Shown here: positions 42,057 through 52,347 of the stretch, piece after piece
How positions within the stretch are numbered: position 1 is the stretch's first letter
Layout: each line of letters begins with the position of its first letter
DNA from: Schizochytrium sp. TIO01
Taxonomy: Eukaryota; Sar; Bigyra; Thraustochytrida; Thraustochytriidae
DNA: 64,000 nucleotides
Direction: 5' to 3'
Assembly (NCBI GenBank): GCA_004764695.1
Contig: SMSO01000031.1
Coordinates: 9,273,761 to 9,337,760 of the forward strand
The notes under the pieces: model-generated
Seen by the model: the letters and a program-made list of their open reading frames with translations, nothing else
Databases searched by the model: none
Told to the model about the DNA's origin: nothing
Program-made: the position numbers and the translations under genes

Positions 42057-43321
42057 CAAATAATCGTAATATTACAAGTAGGCAGGTAGGAGTGCAATAG
42101 AAAATGCCCCTAAGTATCCCGGTTAAATGCATAGATTTGTGTTGATTTCTATATGTTAGTAAGTCCTATAGAGGCGCTAACACAAGTAAAAGAGATTGAT
42201 TACTAGTACAAGATTTTCTTTTTTGCAGTATTGGATGGTGGCTACGTACTATTTTCTAGATCTATCTTCACCAGTGTTTAACGCTTGTCTCTGCTTGAGT
42301 TTTGCTTTAACATCAATTCGCATATACGGAAACTAGTGACGAAGTTTCTGCCATCCCAAACCATTCTTTGAGTTATTGTTCTTATCTGAACAAAAGCAAG
42401 TAATGGAAGATGGTGTGCAACATAATTGCGAGTTTAAACACTATTTCCAATAAATTATCATACGTACCTTGAAAATATATAGCAGTATAGAAGGGTCACT
42501 GAACAGCCCAAAGCTGGATAATCAAAATTGATAGGGGTGTCACAAATCAACTTATTTGTACAGAAGAGGGGTTCATTCTTAGGTGCCGAGTACCGAAATC
42601 ATTTCTCCTGATTGATGTGGACATTCTTTACGAAAGGGTTCAAGCTAGAAAGTCAAGTCAAAGAGTTTGGTGAACAGAAATACTTGAAGCGTAAGTGCGC
42701 AGGAGTACAATGTATCGTAATGTGCGTACTTATGGCTACATTGTCTTGGTTCAGTTTTAGTGATTATTTCTTGGTAAAACCTTAAGACCGAGTTTGCCGA
42801 CATTTTAAACAACGAAGCAAAGAAAGGGGAGGTTAACAACGACGCAAGTGCCATAAAACAAGACACCGAAAAAGATGTCATAGTATATTGATTGAAATCG
42901 AAGTGAAGAACACGTCTCCAAAATGGAATTTAACCTTCACAAGTAAGATTTGAAGGAATCTCCTTGATGCATACAGATGGGATTAAAAAAGACTTTAGTC
43001 ATTTCTGGGTTCTTCTATAATTTAACCATAGAACGAAAATCATCAAGATGTAGAGCTGTTGTACATCTAGTGAATTGGACAATAACTTGATAAAATTGTG
43101 TGATGCGTGAGTTTAATGCTAGGGTTTAAAAGAAAGGTAGCCGACAACAAAATATGTGATCAAGCCTATTAGCTAGAATTCAAGTTCGAGCTTGCTGATC
43201 TACAATACGCTTGGCTTTCTTTTTGAAATCTAGAGCAATGTTGAAAAACAGTGTACATCCCCCAGAGGGCAATGGATAGGACTAGTGAGACGTTGAACAT
43301 ACGTCGGATTTGTACCTCTTC

Positions 43322-44314
43322 TTAACTGTCTTGACCGGGCCAAACAAAGATGTTGAGGGCAAAGGAAGAGGCCATCCAGCGCTGGAAGATCTTGTTGCCA
43401 GGGCGGAAGTTAACGGAAGCAGCGTTAACAAAAAGAGGCAGCAAGTGCTCCTCGCGAGGGTGGGCAGTGCGCGCATCGGGAGCCTTGGACTCCCACTTAA
43501 GGACAGCCTGTTCGGCTTCAGCAGGGGTACGCTCTGGGTTGGCAAAATTGTCATCAAGCCAGTCCTGAAAGTTCTGAGCCCAGGTTGTAGTGGTAAATTC
43601 ATCGCCAGTGGCACGCGCAGTGTACATGTTATGAGTAGCCATACCAGAGCCAATGATAAGGAAGCCCTCGGAACGAAGCTTGCCAAGTGCCTTGCCGAGT
43701 TGAATGTGGGAAGCAGGACTCATTGAGCTACCGAGGGACACCTGGATGACCGGAACATCAGCTTGGGGGCGTACAAGAAGCAAAGGAATGTAGACACCAT
43801 GATCAAACTGCGTGCGGTCCTCACTGGGGCGAGCATTCACGCCACCTTCAAGAAGTGCCTCAAGAACACGCTCACGTTTGTCCACATCGAGAGGAGCGTT
43901 GTAGGTGTACTTGTAAGACTCAGGGGGAAAACCATAGTAATCGAAGAGAAGAGGTTCTTTGGCAGATTTACGGTAGAGAACTTCGAATTGGTCACCCTTA
44001 CCCTTCTTACCCTTTGCCTCAGCTTCCCAGTGAGCAGAGACAACAATAATGGCCTCAGGCTCCTCGTAGTCACCATTTTTGCCGTAGAGCGTATCCCAGA
44101 GCTTCTTGATCTCCTTCACGGCGGTGGAGTGAATGTCACCTGCGGCAAAAGGTCCACTGCCGTGGGTGTCAAGAAGGAACATGGGACCACCACCATGTCC
44201 GATGAAAACAGAGGGTTGTTCTGCGATTTTCGCCATGGCTAAGGTATGACACTCTGCTGTAGATGCTGCCGCTCGAGAGAGACTGTTTACAGTTGTGCTA
44301 CCTACTAGTCCCAT
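43322..44314 (-). CDS. Class III extradiol (DODA/YgiD-like) dioxygenase
   Basis: Seen: 330 residues with an ATG start; Met27 (MAKIAEQPSVFIGHGGGP) matches where family members begin, so the first 26 residues may be an extra leader or a targeting peptide. Signature motifs: IGHGGGP with His40, VVSAHWE with His95, DHGVYIPLLL with His172, and AHPREEHLLPLF with His285 and His290. These are the conserved His positions of the LigB-fold 4,5-DOPA dioxygenase family. Family knowledge: members use a non-haem metal (Fe2+ or Zn2+) to open catechol rings; plant and fungal DODA makes betalamic acid precursors from L-DOPA, while the bacterial YgiD role is less settled. Substrate here is unknown; catechol-ring cleavage is the inference. 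Lys/Gly insertion (KGKKGKGD, 101-108) follows the second motif. No partner enzyme lies nearby. Confidence 0.9.
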   Translation of the reverse strand: MGLVGSTTVNSLSRAAASTAECHTLAMAKIAEQPSVFIGHGGGPMFLLDTHGSGPFAAGDIHSTAVKEIKKLWDTLYGKNGDYEEPEAIIVVSAHWEAEAKGKKGKGDQFEVLYRKSAKEPLLFDYYGFPPESYKYTYNAPLDVDKRERVLEALLEGGVNARPSEDRTQFDHGVYIPLLLVRPQADVPVIQVSLGSSMSPASHIQLGKALGKLRSEGFLIIGSGMATHNMYTARATGDEFTTTTWAQNFQDWLDDNFANPERTPAEAEQAVLKWESKAPDARTAHPREEHLLPLFVNAASVNFRPGNKIFQRWMASSFALNIFVWPGQDS

Positions 44315-44459
44315 ACGCTTGACTTTTCAACTCTGGTTTGAGTTTCGGATTTGCTTTTGCTTTTGACTTATTCGTTTTGGATCTCGTCGCTCTCGCTCTC
44401 GTTCAAGAGGATGTGATGTTAGCAGCCTGGTCCTGTTGGCTCAATATCAATCGCGCACT

Positions 44460-44751
44460 GCTTGTTCTCACAACTCACAAGCGAAGTTCTTGTTGACTCT
44501 CTTTTCACGTTTGCTTTTGCCGCTCTGTCTCACTGCCTCTGCCTCCACTCCCTCCCTCATCTCTTCAACATTTTCTTTTCTTTCTTTTTTTAAGGCTAAC
44601 TCTTCACCCATCCTTCTCTATAAATTCCCCTCTGAAACTACTCTGTCTCACACTACATTTCTACTTCCTCTGTCCCTCTGGGAACTCGCCCTCACATCCC
44701 CCTCTTATTTTCTCCCACACTCCGGGTCCTCCTATCTATTGAGGTAAGTGC
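44460..44751 (+). promoter_or_regulatory. Pyrimidine-rich tract with TATA-like site and donor-like end
   Basis: The plus strand is almost all C and T over ~250 bases. It includes TATAAAT at 44619-44625 and ends with AG|GTAAGT at 44742-44749, a perfect consensus 5' splice site. Either the upstream region of the minus-strand dioxygenase gene or the first exon of an unseen plus-strand transcript. Function not demonstrated. Confidence 0.3.
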
Positions 44752-46559
44752 GCATCAAGGCTCCCTTCTCTTCTTCGCCCTCTTTCGTCTCTCAAAAGTT
44801 TTCCATCTCGGCAAGGTTGCCGCAACCCCCGAAAGGATAGAAGACCCTGACCATGTGTCCCCATAGTTGGAAAGTGGGAAAGCGCTGTGTACCTTGCAAG
44901 AAGGAGGAGGGGGCCTCGGCGGCTTCGACTTGGACTCCGTTTGCTGAGAATGCCGGTGCTTTCCGGAACCTTGCAGAAGACCGTAAATTAACTCAGACTG
45001 CACACACAGCTTGAAGGTATGTGGGAGGTTCACCATCTCTTTTCGTCGGCGATGTTTTCTGAGGCCCCGAGGTGAGGATGCGTCGTGCATATTGAATCAC
45101 ATAAGAGATATTTCTGGTGGATGCTGGTGGTTGATTACCTGTACTTACTCGTTGTAGTAGGCATTTATACGTTTTAGACGAAGTCCGTACTTTCGCACAC
45201 CGCAAGGTAGGTAAGTTAAGTATAGTAGGTTTTCGAGCAGGGACTCGTTTTCGCAGTCCATAATCCCCTTTCCGTTTATGATAAATAGAGAAGCGATTGA
45301 CGAAATAAATGAAGCAACTTTAAGAAATTGTTATGACCTCCTGGATGCGTTCAAGTGTATCTGTGGTTTCGTCCCGGCTACGAGACGGCACATGGGCAAA
45401 TTCATGCGTTAGATGCTGTTTTACAAAATCAAAAATAGGCTTATATAAATTTGCTGAGGTAATCCAAGTGGAGGCAACCTGAGCTAACTACTCAATCGAG
45501 TCTTTCAACTCATATAGATAGTTGAAGAAACCCGCTTTGTGATCCTGCTAAGAAGACAACAGCCTGAGTTTTCAAGCTAATCGTTAGAAAATTGAAAAAA
45601 GTTGAAAATATAAATGAAAGATTTTAAAGAGGAGCAACTTCTATTTTAATTTATGTGAAATGATTTCCACTTAGCTGATTATGTGGCGTGGATATTCGCT
45701 GGTTTGGTAAACTTCGTCTCCATAAAATTAATGCGTAGAGTGTTGACAAAAACAAATCCTTGCGCTTATCTGCAGCAAAGCCAAGTAGTGCAGTTGACTG
45801 AGGGACGTTGTGAGATCAACTTATTGAAACGTGAACTCAAGTTATAATCTATCCTTGATGGATGCAACGCCCTCTCCCAGCCCTTCCCAGAGACAGAAGT
45901 AAAGCGTAGGCTTATTTTGTTGTTAGGCGCAGCCATGGTTTGAGGGAGGCCAGCATACCAAAAAAGACGGCAACAGCCTGAGTTGTTGAATTTTGTTGAA
46001 TTTTGAGTGAATACCTTTATCGTCATGCTGATCTAGCAAAACCTATTCAGTTGCGAGAACTGAGTTGAATACCAACGAGGTTAGAGGTAAAGCAAAAACG
46101 AAAGACAGATCAGACTAGTGAGACTTGGAGCGTTTTTTTACAATATAGGTGGAGATCATTGAACGACGGCTGTCGCAGCCCGTTATCATAAAAAACAATA
46201 TATATAGATAGTGTTTTTGCTAGTACTCAGTACTATAACCAGACGAAAAGTTTGGTGGTATGACTTGATAGGTAGGCACCTTTTATTTTATTCTATTTTT
46301 TTAATAAATGAACGACAATAGGTTTTCTTCCTGTACGGTTGCCAGTTTGGACACTACATTCTCTCTTTCACTCTGTTTGTTGTTTTTAGTTGTAGCCTGT
46401 GTTGTGAACAGAAGCAAATATGCACGAGGTTAACGTATTACTGTGTAACAACAATCCCCGTTCCTCTGCAATAAAATTAGCTTCTTTAGTTACTTGAAAT
46501 AGAAATGTTGTTGAATCACACAAGCACGTCGGAGCCGTTTGCTGTGATCCATGAAAATG

Positions 46560-46615
46560 AGCTCAGTCGCTCTAACTAGTCAGAGGTAGTAGTTATACTC
46601 TTTCTGCAAAACAAT
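46560..46615 (+). repeat. Dispersed repeat family 2, copy a
   Basis: CTAACTAGTCAGAGG, TAGTAGTTATA, then AAACAATCA. Matches the core of the copies at 47845-47915 and 50885-50958 with gaps. Confidence 0.4.
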
Positions 46616-47844
46616 CATTCAGTGGGGTCCTGTAGGTACTACTAGGTTGTCAGGTAGGTAGAAGATACCTCGGTGGTCGAACACAACAGCAAACGAAGAG
46701 TTCATACCAACCTGGTATCTTGAAATAAAATCCAGGCAAATTTAGCGACGCTGCGTACCTAAGCAGGAGATAGCACCTAGCTAGTTACACAATAGTAGGC
46801 CATCGTTCAAAAATGCCACTATGCTCCTTTGTAGTCCCGACGCGAATGCGTTAGCCAGAGTCTGGAACGAATAGTTTTCTTCTCGCGCTGAAGATTAGGT
46901 AACCGGGCTTATTCCCATTTGAGGGAGGTTATCAGCAAGAAAATCAGACTTCTGGAGTTCTTGCCGCGGCTCGATGTATCGACTCTAAACGCTTTCCGCC
47001 TTCATTCTTAAAAGGTAGTCTTCTTGAGAAAGAATGGCAACCGGAAGATGCCATTCCTCGCGGCCTTGCGCGGACGTCTCCAGTTCCTACTGTGTCTTTT
47101 CGTCAAGGTGCGTACAGAGTTTCTGCCAACTTACGTTCTGAGCTTTTCCACTCTATTAAAATAAAGAACCTGCGTCTATTTTGTGAATTTAACTTTCAAA
47201 GCCGCTGTGCTGCTTTGTGTTGACGCAAGTGGTGACTTGTAATTGCTGCTTGCAGTTCAGAAACCCCGCAAGAAATAGAATTCGCAGTGATGTCGGGGCT
47301 TCGTGGATATGCTTTGGTAGCTAGCCACATAGACATCAACATGTCATAGGCGAGCTCTTGTACGAGCGAGCACCTACTTCAAGTTCACTAGAAAAAAAAA
47401 ACGCTAGCCTCTATTCCGATGAGCAGTAAGGCAAAGGTATCTGATGAGTTCGTTTTGTGTCTTTAGATTTTATTACTGAAAAACCAAAACAGAAAAACCT
47501 TTCCTTAGGGTCAAAACTCACGCCAAAAACAACCATTACACACTACGTACTAATAAATACTTAGCTAAATGCTACTGCACTTACCTTTGACTATCTCGGT
47601 AGCATGTAGGGTGCCGTAGGATACCTTACCACCACGCCAGAGTTTTATTTTTTGGAAAACAGCCAGATCGTGAAAAGGTAAAGTTCAGTTCGCATGTACG
47701 GGGACTCTTCCTTCCACACCGATGCGAACGGGGGTTGCGCAAGCCACACCGAGTGGCCATGAAGCAGACTGCGATATAATTAGATTGTTAGGTAACTACT
47801 TAAGCACCTCGGTGCGGCACTACTACTAGTGCTATTATGGCACC

Positions 47845-47915
47845 AGGACACTCTCACTGGTGAGAGTTAATAAGTTAAAATCCTCTAGCGAGTTGAAGCC
47901 AAAGCAATCACAGGC
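47845..47915 (+). repeat. Dispersed repeat family 2, copy b
   Basis: CTCTCACTGGTGAGAG followed by TAATAAGTTAAAATC and, downstream, AAGCC-AA-CAATCAC. The same blocks in the same order and spacing occur at 50885-50958. Confidence 0.55.
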
Positions 47916-48502
47916 ATGATAGTAACGAATAGATAGATAGGTAGTTAGGTGGTACCTAGCTAGTGCGCTCAGCTTGGCTAAGTTAAGAAGGATAGTTGGG
48001 TTGGTTCTGGGCAAGTGCTCAGGAATAGCCACAAGAAGCCAGATGACGGTCAATGGAATGACATTACACCAACACCTCTAGACTCCGGGATCACGATGTC
48101 AGGTCCTACGTAAACTCGCTTACTACTAGTAGGTAGGACCTCGTACTTTACCACACATAAGTAGTCTCTTTGAAGAGCAGCAAATCCGAAGTGTTATTAA
48201 TGAACAAACTATGGAGTTTCTCTGACATATTTTTGGTTTATTCTTTTTATGCAATTCGCAGTTTCATGATTATGCTGAATGTAATCGCCAATGGTACAAC
48301 TGCTGTCTTTTATGGCGAAACCTGTTGATGCTTAAGCACAATCTCTTTACCCAGCTAACTCTCAAGAGTCATGTCAAATATTCAAAGCTCGAATATGACT
48401 ACTATTAGAATGATGTTCACTGGAAAAGTCAACAATTGTCAGCAAAATGAGTCATGTGATTTCCTCGTCATACCCAAGATACTTAAATTTAACGACAGTT
48501 CA

Positions 48503-50101
48503 TTATTTGTCGGACTCAGCGACGCGCTTGGCCATAGCAATAGTTTCTGACCAGCGCTCACGCCAACTAGCTACTGGGGATGTTGGCTGAGGCCTTATAT
48601 TAAAGTTAGAATCTTTACTATCGACATCGCCACACCAGTCTTCTTGGTGCCTCCATGGTTCATTTGCTGGGGACTGAGTATTAGAAAAGTGTCCAAGGCG
48701 TCCATGAGAAATCCTAGAGGGCGTTTCACATGGAGAATCATATGAATAAGTCTTCCGAACTGGCGAGCTTAGTGAATGGGACGGGTTGGTAGTAAAGTTT
48801 CTCGGTGTAAGATCCTCAGTACTCTCGAGATCTTGCTCGGCAATTGAGTCAAACGCAGGTAAATATGAAGCAGTTGCTATAAATAATGGACTCTGTTTTT
48901 TCTTTGATTTGTGTGATAAAGAAGGTAAGCTTTTGCTTGATATTTTTTTCGGCATGCGGGAGGATAGAGACTCAGAATTCGCCCATGAAAATCTTGATTT
49001 AAATGAGCGAATCGAAAAGAGGGATGACGTTGATGATGCACGCGTAATAGAGGAGTTTGGGGATAACGAATCTGGGTAGTCTCCAAATTGCATAAGCGTC
49101 TCAGGATTGTTTGACTTATCAAAGTTGATATCGGCACAATCTTTTGCCATGTAATTCAGGGAACTGCCCTGGCTATGGCTTATTAACTCGATGCTACTAT
49201 GGTGCCCATTCGTCCTGCGAGACCTGCGTCGCAAAAGGAGCACTGCGGCCACAATAAGAGCAATTAAAAGAATTGCGCCAATTATACCACCGAGAAGAGG
49301 TCCAACAAGCGAGCCACTGGACTCTTCTCCGACGGGAGTGCCATCGATGCTGCTTTCGTTTGTACTCTGTAGAGTTGAAAATGTGGGAGATACTGTCTCT
49401 GCCCAGCTAGGACTTCCAGTAGAATTAAAAATATTGTTTGAGGATAAAGATGTAGGGCTCACTGAAGGAGCTCTGGTCTCTAAATTTTGAGCGTAGGGAT
49501 CTGAAACCGTATCAACAGCGCCATCAGAGGTGAGTGTACTACTACTTCTTGTCGGAGCTATCGATGGGAGATTTGTTGGCATTTGTGTTGAGTCAAATTC
49601 CCCAACCTCTGCAGTTATGTTGTTGGTTGTGTTATTTTCTTCCATTATACTTTCTGCCGAAGGAGCAGAGGTCTCAAGATACACGACTGAAATTGGTGCA
49701 TTTGTTGGGTCGTTAGTTGGAGCTACACTAGTGGTGCTTGTTCCAGTTGGTGCTTCGGTCGTGGGGATGATGATAATTAGCGGAGTTGGCCGCGAAGTTG
49801 GCTCATCTTGTTCAGTGATGATAGCTGTCGGAGCAGGGATCATGGTTGGCTCCTGCACTGGAGCAAATGTATTATTTGCTGCATGATTGAGCACAAATTG
49901 TGATAAACAAATGAGGGCGAAAGAGCTCAATGTGAAATGCTTAGAGGCAATCCAGACATGTTTATTGCTAGTCCGACGAAAACTTCTGGAAAGTGCTGGG
50001 GCTGTATTTGCTTGAAGTCTGGGTTCTGTCTTCTTCTTCTTCTTCTTCTTCTTCTTCTTCCACACATTTTGTTGAGATCCATCACGACCTCGGTTTTTCA
50101 T
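48503..50101 (-). CDS. Mucin-like single-pass membrane protein
   Basis: Seen: 532 residues. The basic N-terminus contains ten consecutive Lys (15-24), encoded by a perfect AAG microsatellite. A hydrophobic signal-like segment (~57-72, TLSSFALICLSQFVLN) precedes a Ser/Thr/Pro-rich ectodomain (~73-262) with N-glycosylation sequons and SPT/APT motifs. One TM helix (~266-289, GGIIGAILLIALIVAAVLLL) is followed by the stop-transfer RRRSRR. The ~240-residue cytoplasmic tail is Ser-rich and ends with a conserved-looking WRERWSETIAMAKRVAESDK. The next Met (87) lies after the signal segment, so Met1 is the only start that keeps it unless an intron exists. Inference: heavily O-glycosylated surface protein, type I topology, probably signalling or anchoring through its tail. 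Same linker style as the PAN receptor at 802-7527. No known domain recognised. Confidence 0.7.
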   Translation of the reverse strand: MKNRGRDGSQQNVWKKKKKKKKKKTEPRLQANTAPALSRSFRRTSNKHVWIASKHFTLSSFALICLSQFVLNHAANNTFAPVQEPTMIPAPTAIITEQDEPTSRPTPLIIIIPTTEAPTGTSTTSVAPTNDPTNAPISVVYLETSAPSAESIMEENNTTNNITAEVGEFDSTQMPTNLPSIAPTRSSSTLTSDGAVDTVSDPYAQNLETRAPSVSPTSLSSNNIFNSTGSPSWAETVSPTFSTLQSTNESSIDGTPVGEESSGSLVGPLLGGIIGAILLIALIVAAVLLLRRRSRRTNGHHSSIELISHSQGSSLNYMAKDCADINFDKSNNPETLMQFGDYPDSLSPNSSITRASSTSSLFSIRSFKSRFSWANSESLSSRMPKKISSKSLPSLSHKSKKKQSPLFIATASYLPAFDSIAEQDLESTEDLTPRNFTTNPSHSLSSPVRKTYSYDSPCETPSRISHGRLGHFSNTQSPANEPWRHQEDWCGDVDSKDSNFNIRPQPTSPVASWRERWSETIAMAKRVAESDK

Positions 50102-50884
50102 TGTCGCGACTTCGTTGTCAAAGCTGCAGCTCAGCTGTCCTTCAGTATTGTTATCATACTTAGCAATAGCTACCTTATCAATCTAAATCTTCAAGCTTGT
50201 TTGATCTTATCTAGAAAGGAGGACAAATTCGGGTGCTTTCGGGTTGTTCTCATTTCCAGTGCACACCTCACACCGCACAACACAGGAACCTAAACCTGGG
50301 GCACTTGCCCTATGGCATTTTATAAAGGCATAAGTAACTGTTTGGTCTAAAAACAAAACCAGAAAAGACAGCAAGCATTCTGAAAGAAAAGCGCGAAGCT
50401 ACTTCTGCTATTTGTGCATTCCCAGAGACTATTCCTATCAGTCCTTTGATTTATTTCAAAGTGCAAGTTAATCAATCGTTCATAGTTAGAGTTATAAAAA
50501 CTAGAACTTGCTGTACCTCGTTACCGGTGTTACACATGCCGAGATGAATTCACTTGAGGTTTTACCCAAGTTTGAGAGGAGGAGCTCAATAGGTAGTTAG
50601 TTCTATGGAGAGTGCTGGGGCAAATAAAATATGAACATTTAACTTGCGACTGGGTACCAACAGAAAATAACCGGCCTAGTCCTTAGCATGACTAACCTGA
50701 CGTTTTTTGCTTACCATTAGCATATTGTAAGAAATACATACACAAATCGATATTCTCAGGGACAATTCCTCGCGCGTGTCCTCCTGGAATTCGTTTAGAG
50801 TCACAAGAGATAAAGTACTACGTGCCAATCAGTGTTGGCCGAGGTAGATAGCCTACTACTGTTCTCAATTCAGGTTAGTGCGCT

Positions 50885-50958
50885 GCACTCGCAATGGTCA
50901 GAGGTAGTAAGTTAAAATCTTTTACCTTGATAATATATAAGCCGAAACAATCACTTAT
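50885..50958 (+). repeat. Dispersed repeat family 2, copy c
   Basis: CTCGCAATGGTCAGAGG, TAGTAAGTTAAAATC, then AAGCCGAAACAATCAC. Collinear with 47845-47915; the two also resemble each other for some tens of bases upstream. Confidence 0.55.
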
Positions 50959-51089
50959 ATTACGATTTAGAGCTACCTTGTTTGAGGACTCAACTTGAGG
51001 CTTTTGTTTCTAGACGTTTTAGCTCCATTACTAATAGACGCTAATAAGGTCATCTGAACGGAAAGGTGAAGTGAAAAAGCTACCCTGCC

Positions 51090-51538
51090 CTAGGTAGGAT
51101 AATTAAAAAAAAAAATTATTGAAAAAAGAAAAGAAAAAAGGGGGAGAATGGGTAGCACTATGCAAGTGTTTTGGGGGCTCAAAAGCGCACGAAGCTTGGA
51201 ATCCGAAGACCAGTCTTGTGGCGTGGGATGATAAACTCGAACGGTACTCCTTTCCATGTGGCAGTAGCTGGTAGGACGACTTTTCTGAAAGAGTTGTTGC
51301 TCGTTCACCTGTCAACGGTTAATGATTCAAATAAATGACGAGGTTCATGCACCTTCCGGTAGAGATCTGTGAGCCACGACGATTGCGCCCCCAAGCAAGA
51401 GGCACCATTTGTTTCATGCTGAGCCCTGTGAGAGGCAAAAAAAAAGAAAAAAGAAAAAGGAACAACGTGTGCGAAGTTTAGCAATAAAAATGTCGAACCT
51501 ATTGGCGAATGTCTACCATGGTTGCACCATGGTCTCAT
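51090..51538 (-). pseudogene. Doubtful coding remnant
   Basis: Two minus-strand frames meet at ~51305, in a patch richer in GC than its flanks. Neither has a convincing start at the 5' end of a domain. The downstream one contains a protein-like stretch (TVRVYHPTPQDWSSDSK). It could be a broken small gene or chance. Product not recognised. Confidence 0.15.
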
Positions 51539-52347
51539 GATATGGAAAAAATATGAAATATTTCAACTCCTTTCATTAAAGCACATTCCTCAGGACAGCG
51601 ACATTGCAGCACTTTATTAAAATCAAACGTGTCATTGAAGAGTGATGTAAGAGTAGTAAAATACTCCTAGAACCCAAAGGGTACATTATGCATACTTCAG
51701 TTGGACAGCAAAAATGAAGGGTGAATATCTAACAACTTCGAATCAGAAGCTATGGGCAGTGCTTTCACATGGAAAGTAGCGACAACAATAAATTGCAGGA
51801 GTATGCTGCCCTTGTAGAAGAAAGAGAAAAGATTATGGAGTAAAAACAGAGGTCAAGATCAATTTCATTAGCTATAAAGGTAAAAGTATTAGTGGAGTAG
51901 GGAATTCCAAATAAATTTAGGCAAACATTTCCAGTGTTGCTGAAGAAATTTAGTTTGTCATTTTCCTGAAGAGAGAGGACATGACTTGTCGTTATCCTTA
52001 CTATTCTTATCCCTTCCCTTGGATAATCATGCAGCACATCGGTATATTCGCCCAAGCAATGCACATAGTATTTTATTGTCATTTTCTATGTAGCTCATAC
52101 CCTGTGATTTCTTCAAACCCCCTTGATTGGCTTGAAAAAAATGGAGTGATAGAGAATTGCACTTCAGTTCGCGCTCCTTTTCAGGGTGTTGCGGAAAACA
52201 AAAGCTTTAAAATATACATAAGAAGAAGCATGTGCATGCGTTTCATGGAGACTGTGTATATTTGCCTTACATTTGGCAATGTAATCTATGGGAGATGTTG
52301 GACATATCTAGTAACACCTATAAAATTGCCCAAGTCGTGATTGAGAT

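Larger units (their letters stand above)
41472..43321. other. 1.85-kb spacer upstream of the repeat-protein gene
   Basis: Promoter side of 39222-41471 and 3' side of the dioxygenase gene. It holds a pyrimidine-rich tract (41650-41710), clustered TAGTA/TAGGTA motifs (41745-41880), a TAGG array with palindromic end (41962-41985) and a short dispersed repeat (42024-42056). No gene; the 42645-42881 frame is not convincing. Confidence 0.5.
44315..48502. other. 4.2-kb spacer
   Basis: No firm gene. Contents: the dioxygenase promoter; a ~280-base pyrimidine-rich tract with a TATA-like site and a splice-donor-like AG|GTAAGT (44460-44751); GC-richer patches at 44880-45080, 45770-45990 and 46840-47140 without reliable frames; a 14-base repeat CAACAGCCTGAGTT at ~45557 and ~45972; dispersed repeats at 46560-46615 and 47845-47915; and TAGGTA motifs (45205-45232, 46650-46665, 48125-48140). 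Confidence 0.5.
50102..52347. other. 2.2-kb spacer
   Basis: Promoter side of the mucin-like gene and 3' side of the RING gene. It holds a dispersed repeat copy (50885-50958), a reverse ACTTGGGTA core (~50567), and a GC-richer patch with two abutting minus-strand frames (51090-51538) that I treat as doubtful. No firm gene. Confidence 0.5.

Noticed and set aside
44436-45205. Several frames near the dioxygenase promoter (44436-44747, 44755-45090, 44993-45205)
   Set aside because: Ser/Pro/Leu or Arg/Lys bias is explained by the pyrimidine-rich tract; the first starts at TTG; no recognisable domain.
45766-46026. 86-codon minus-strand frame in a GC-richer patch
   Set aside because: No recognisable motif and no clear start context; at most a decayed fragment.
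47035-47115. Short ATG frame resembling a signal-peptide exon ending at an AAG|GTGCGT donor-like site
   Set aside because: About 20 codons with no downstream coding exon visible; genes here look intronless.
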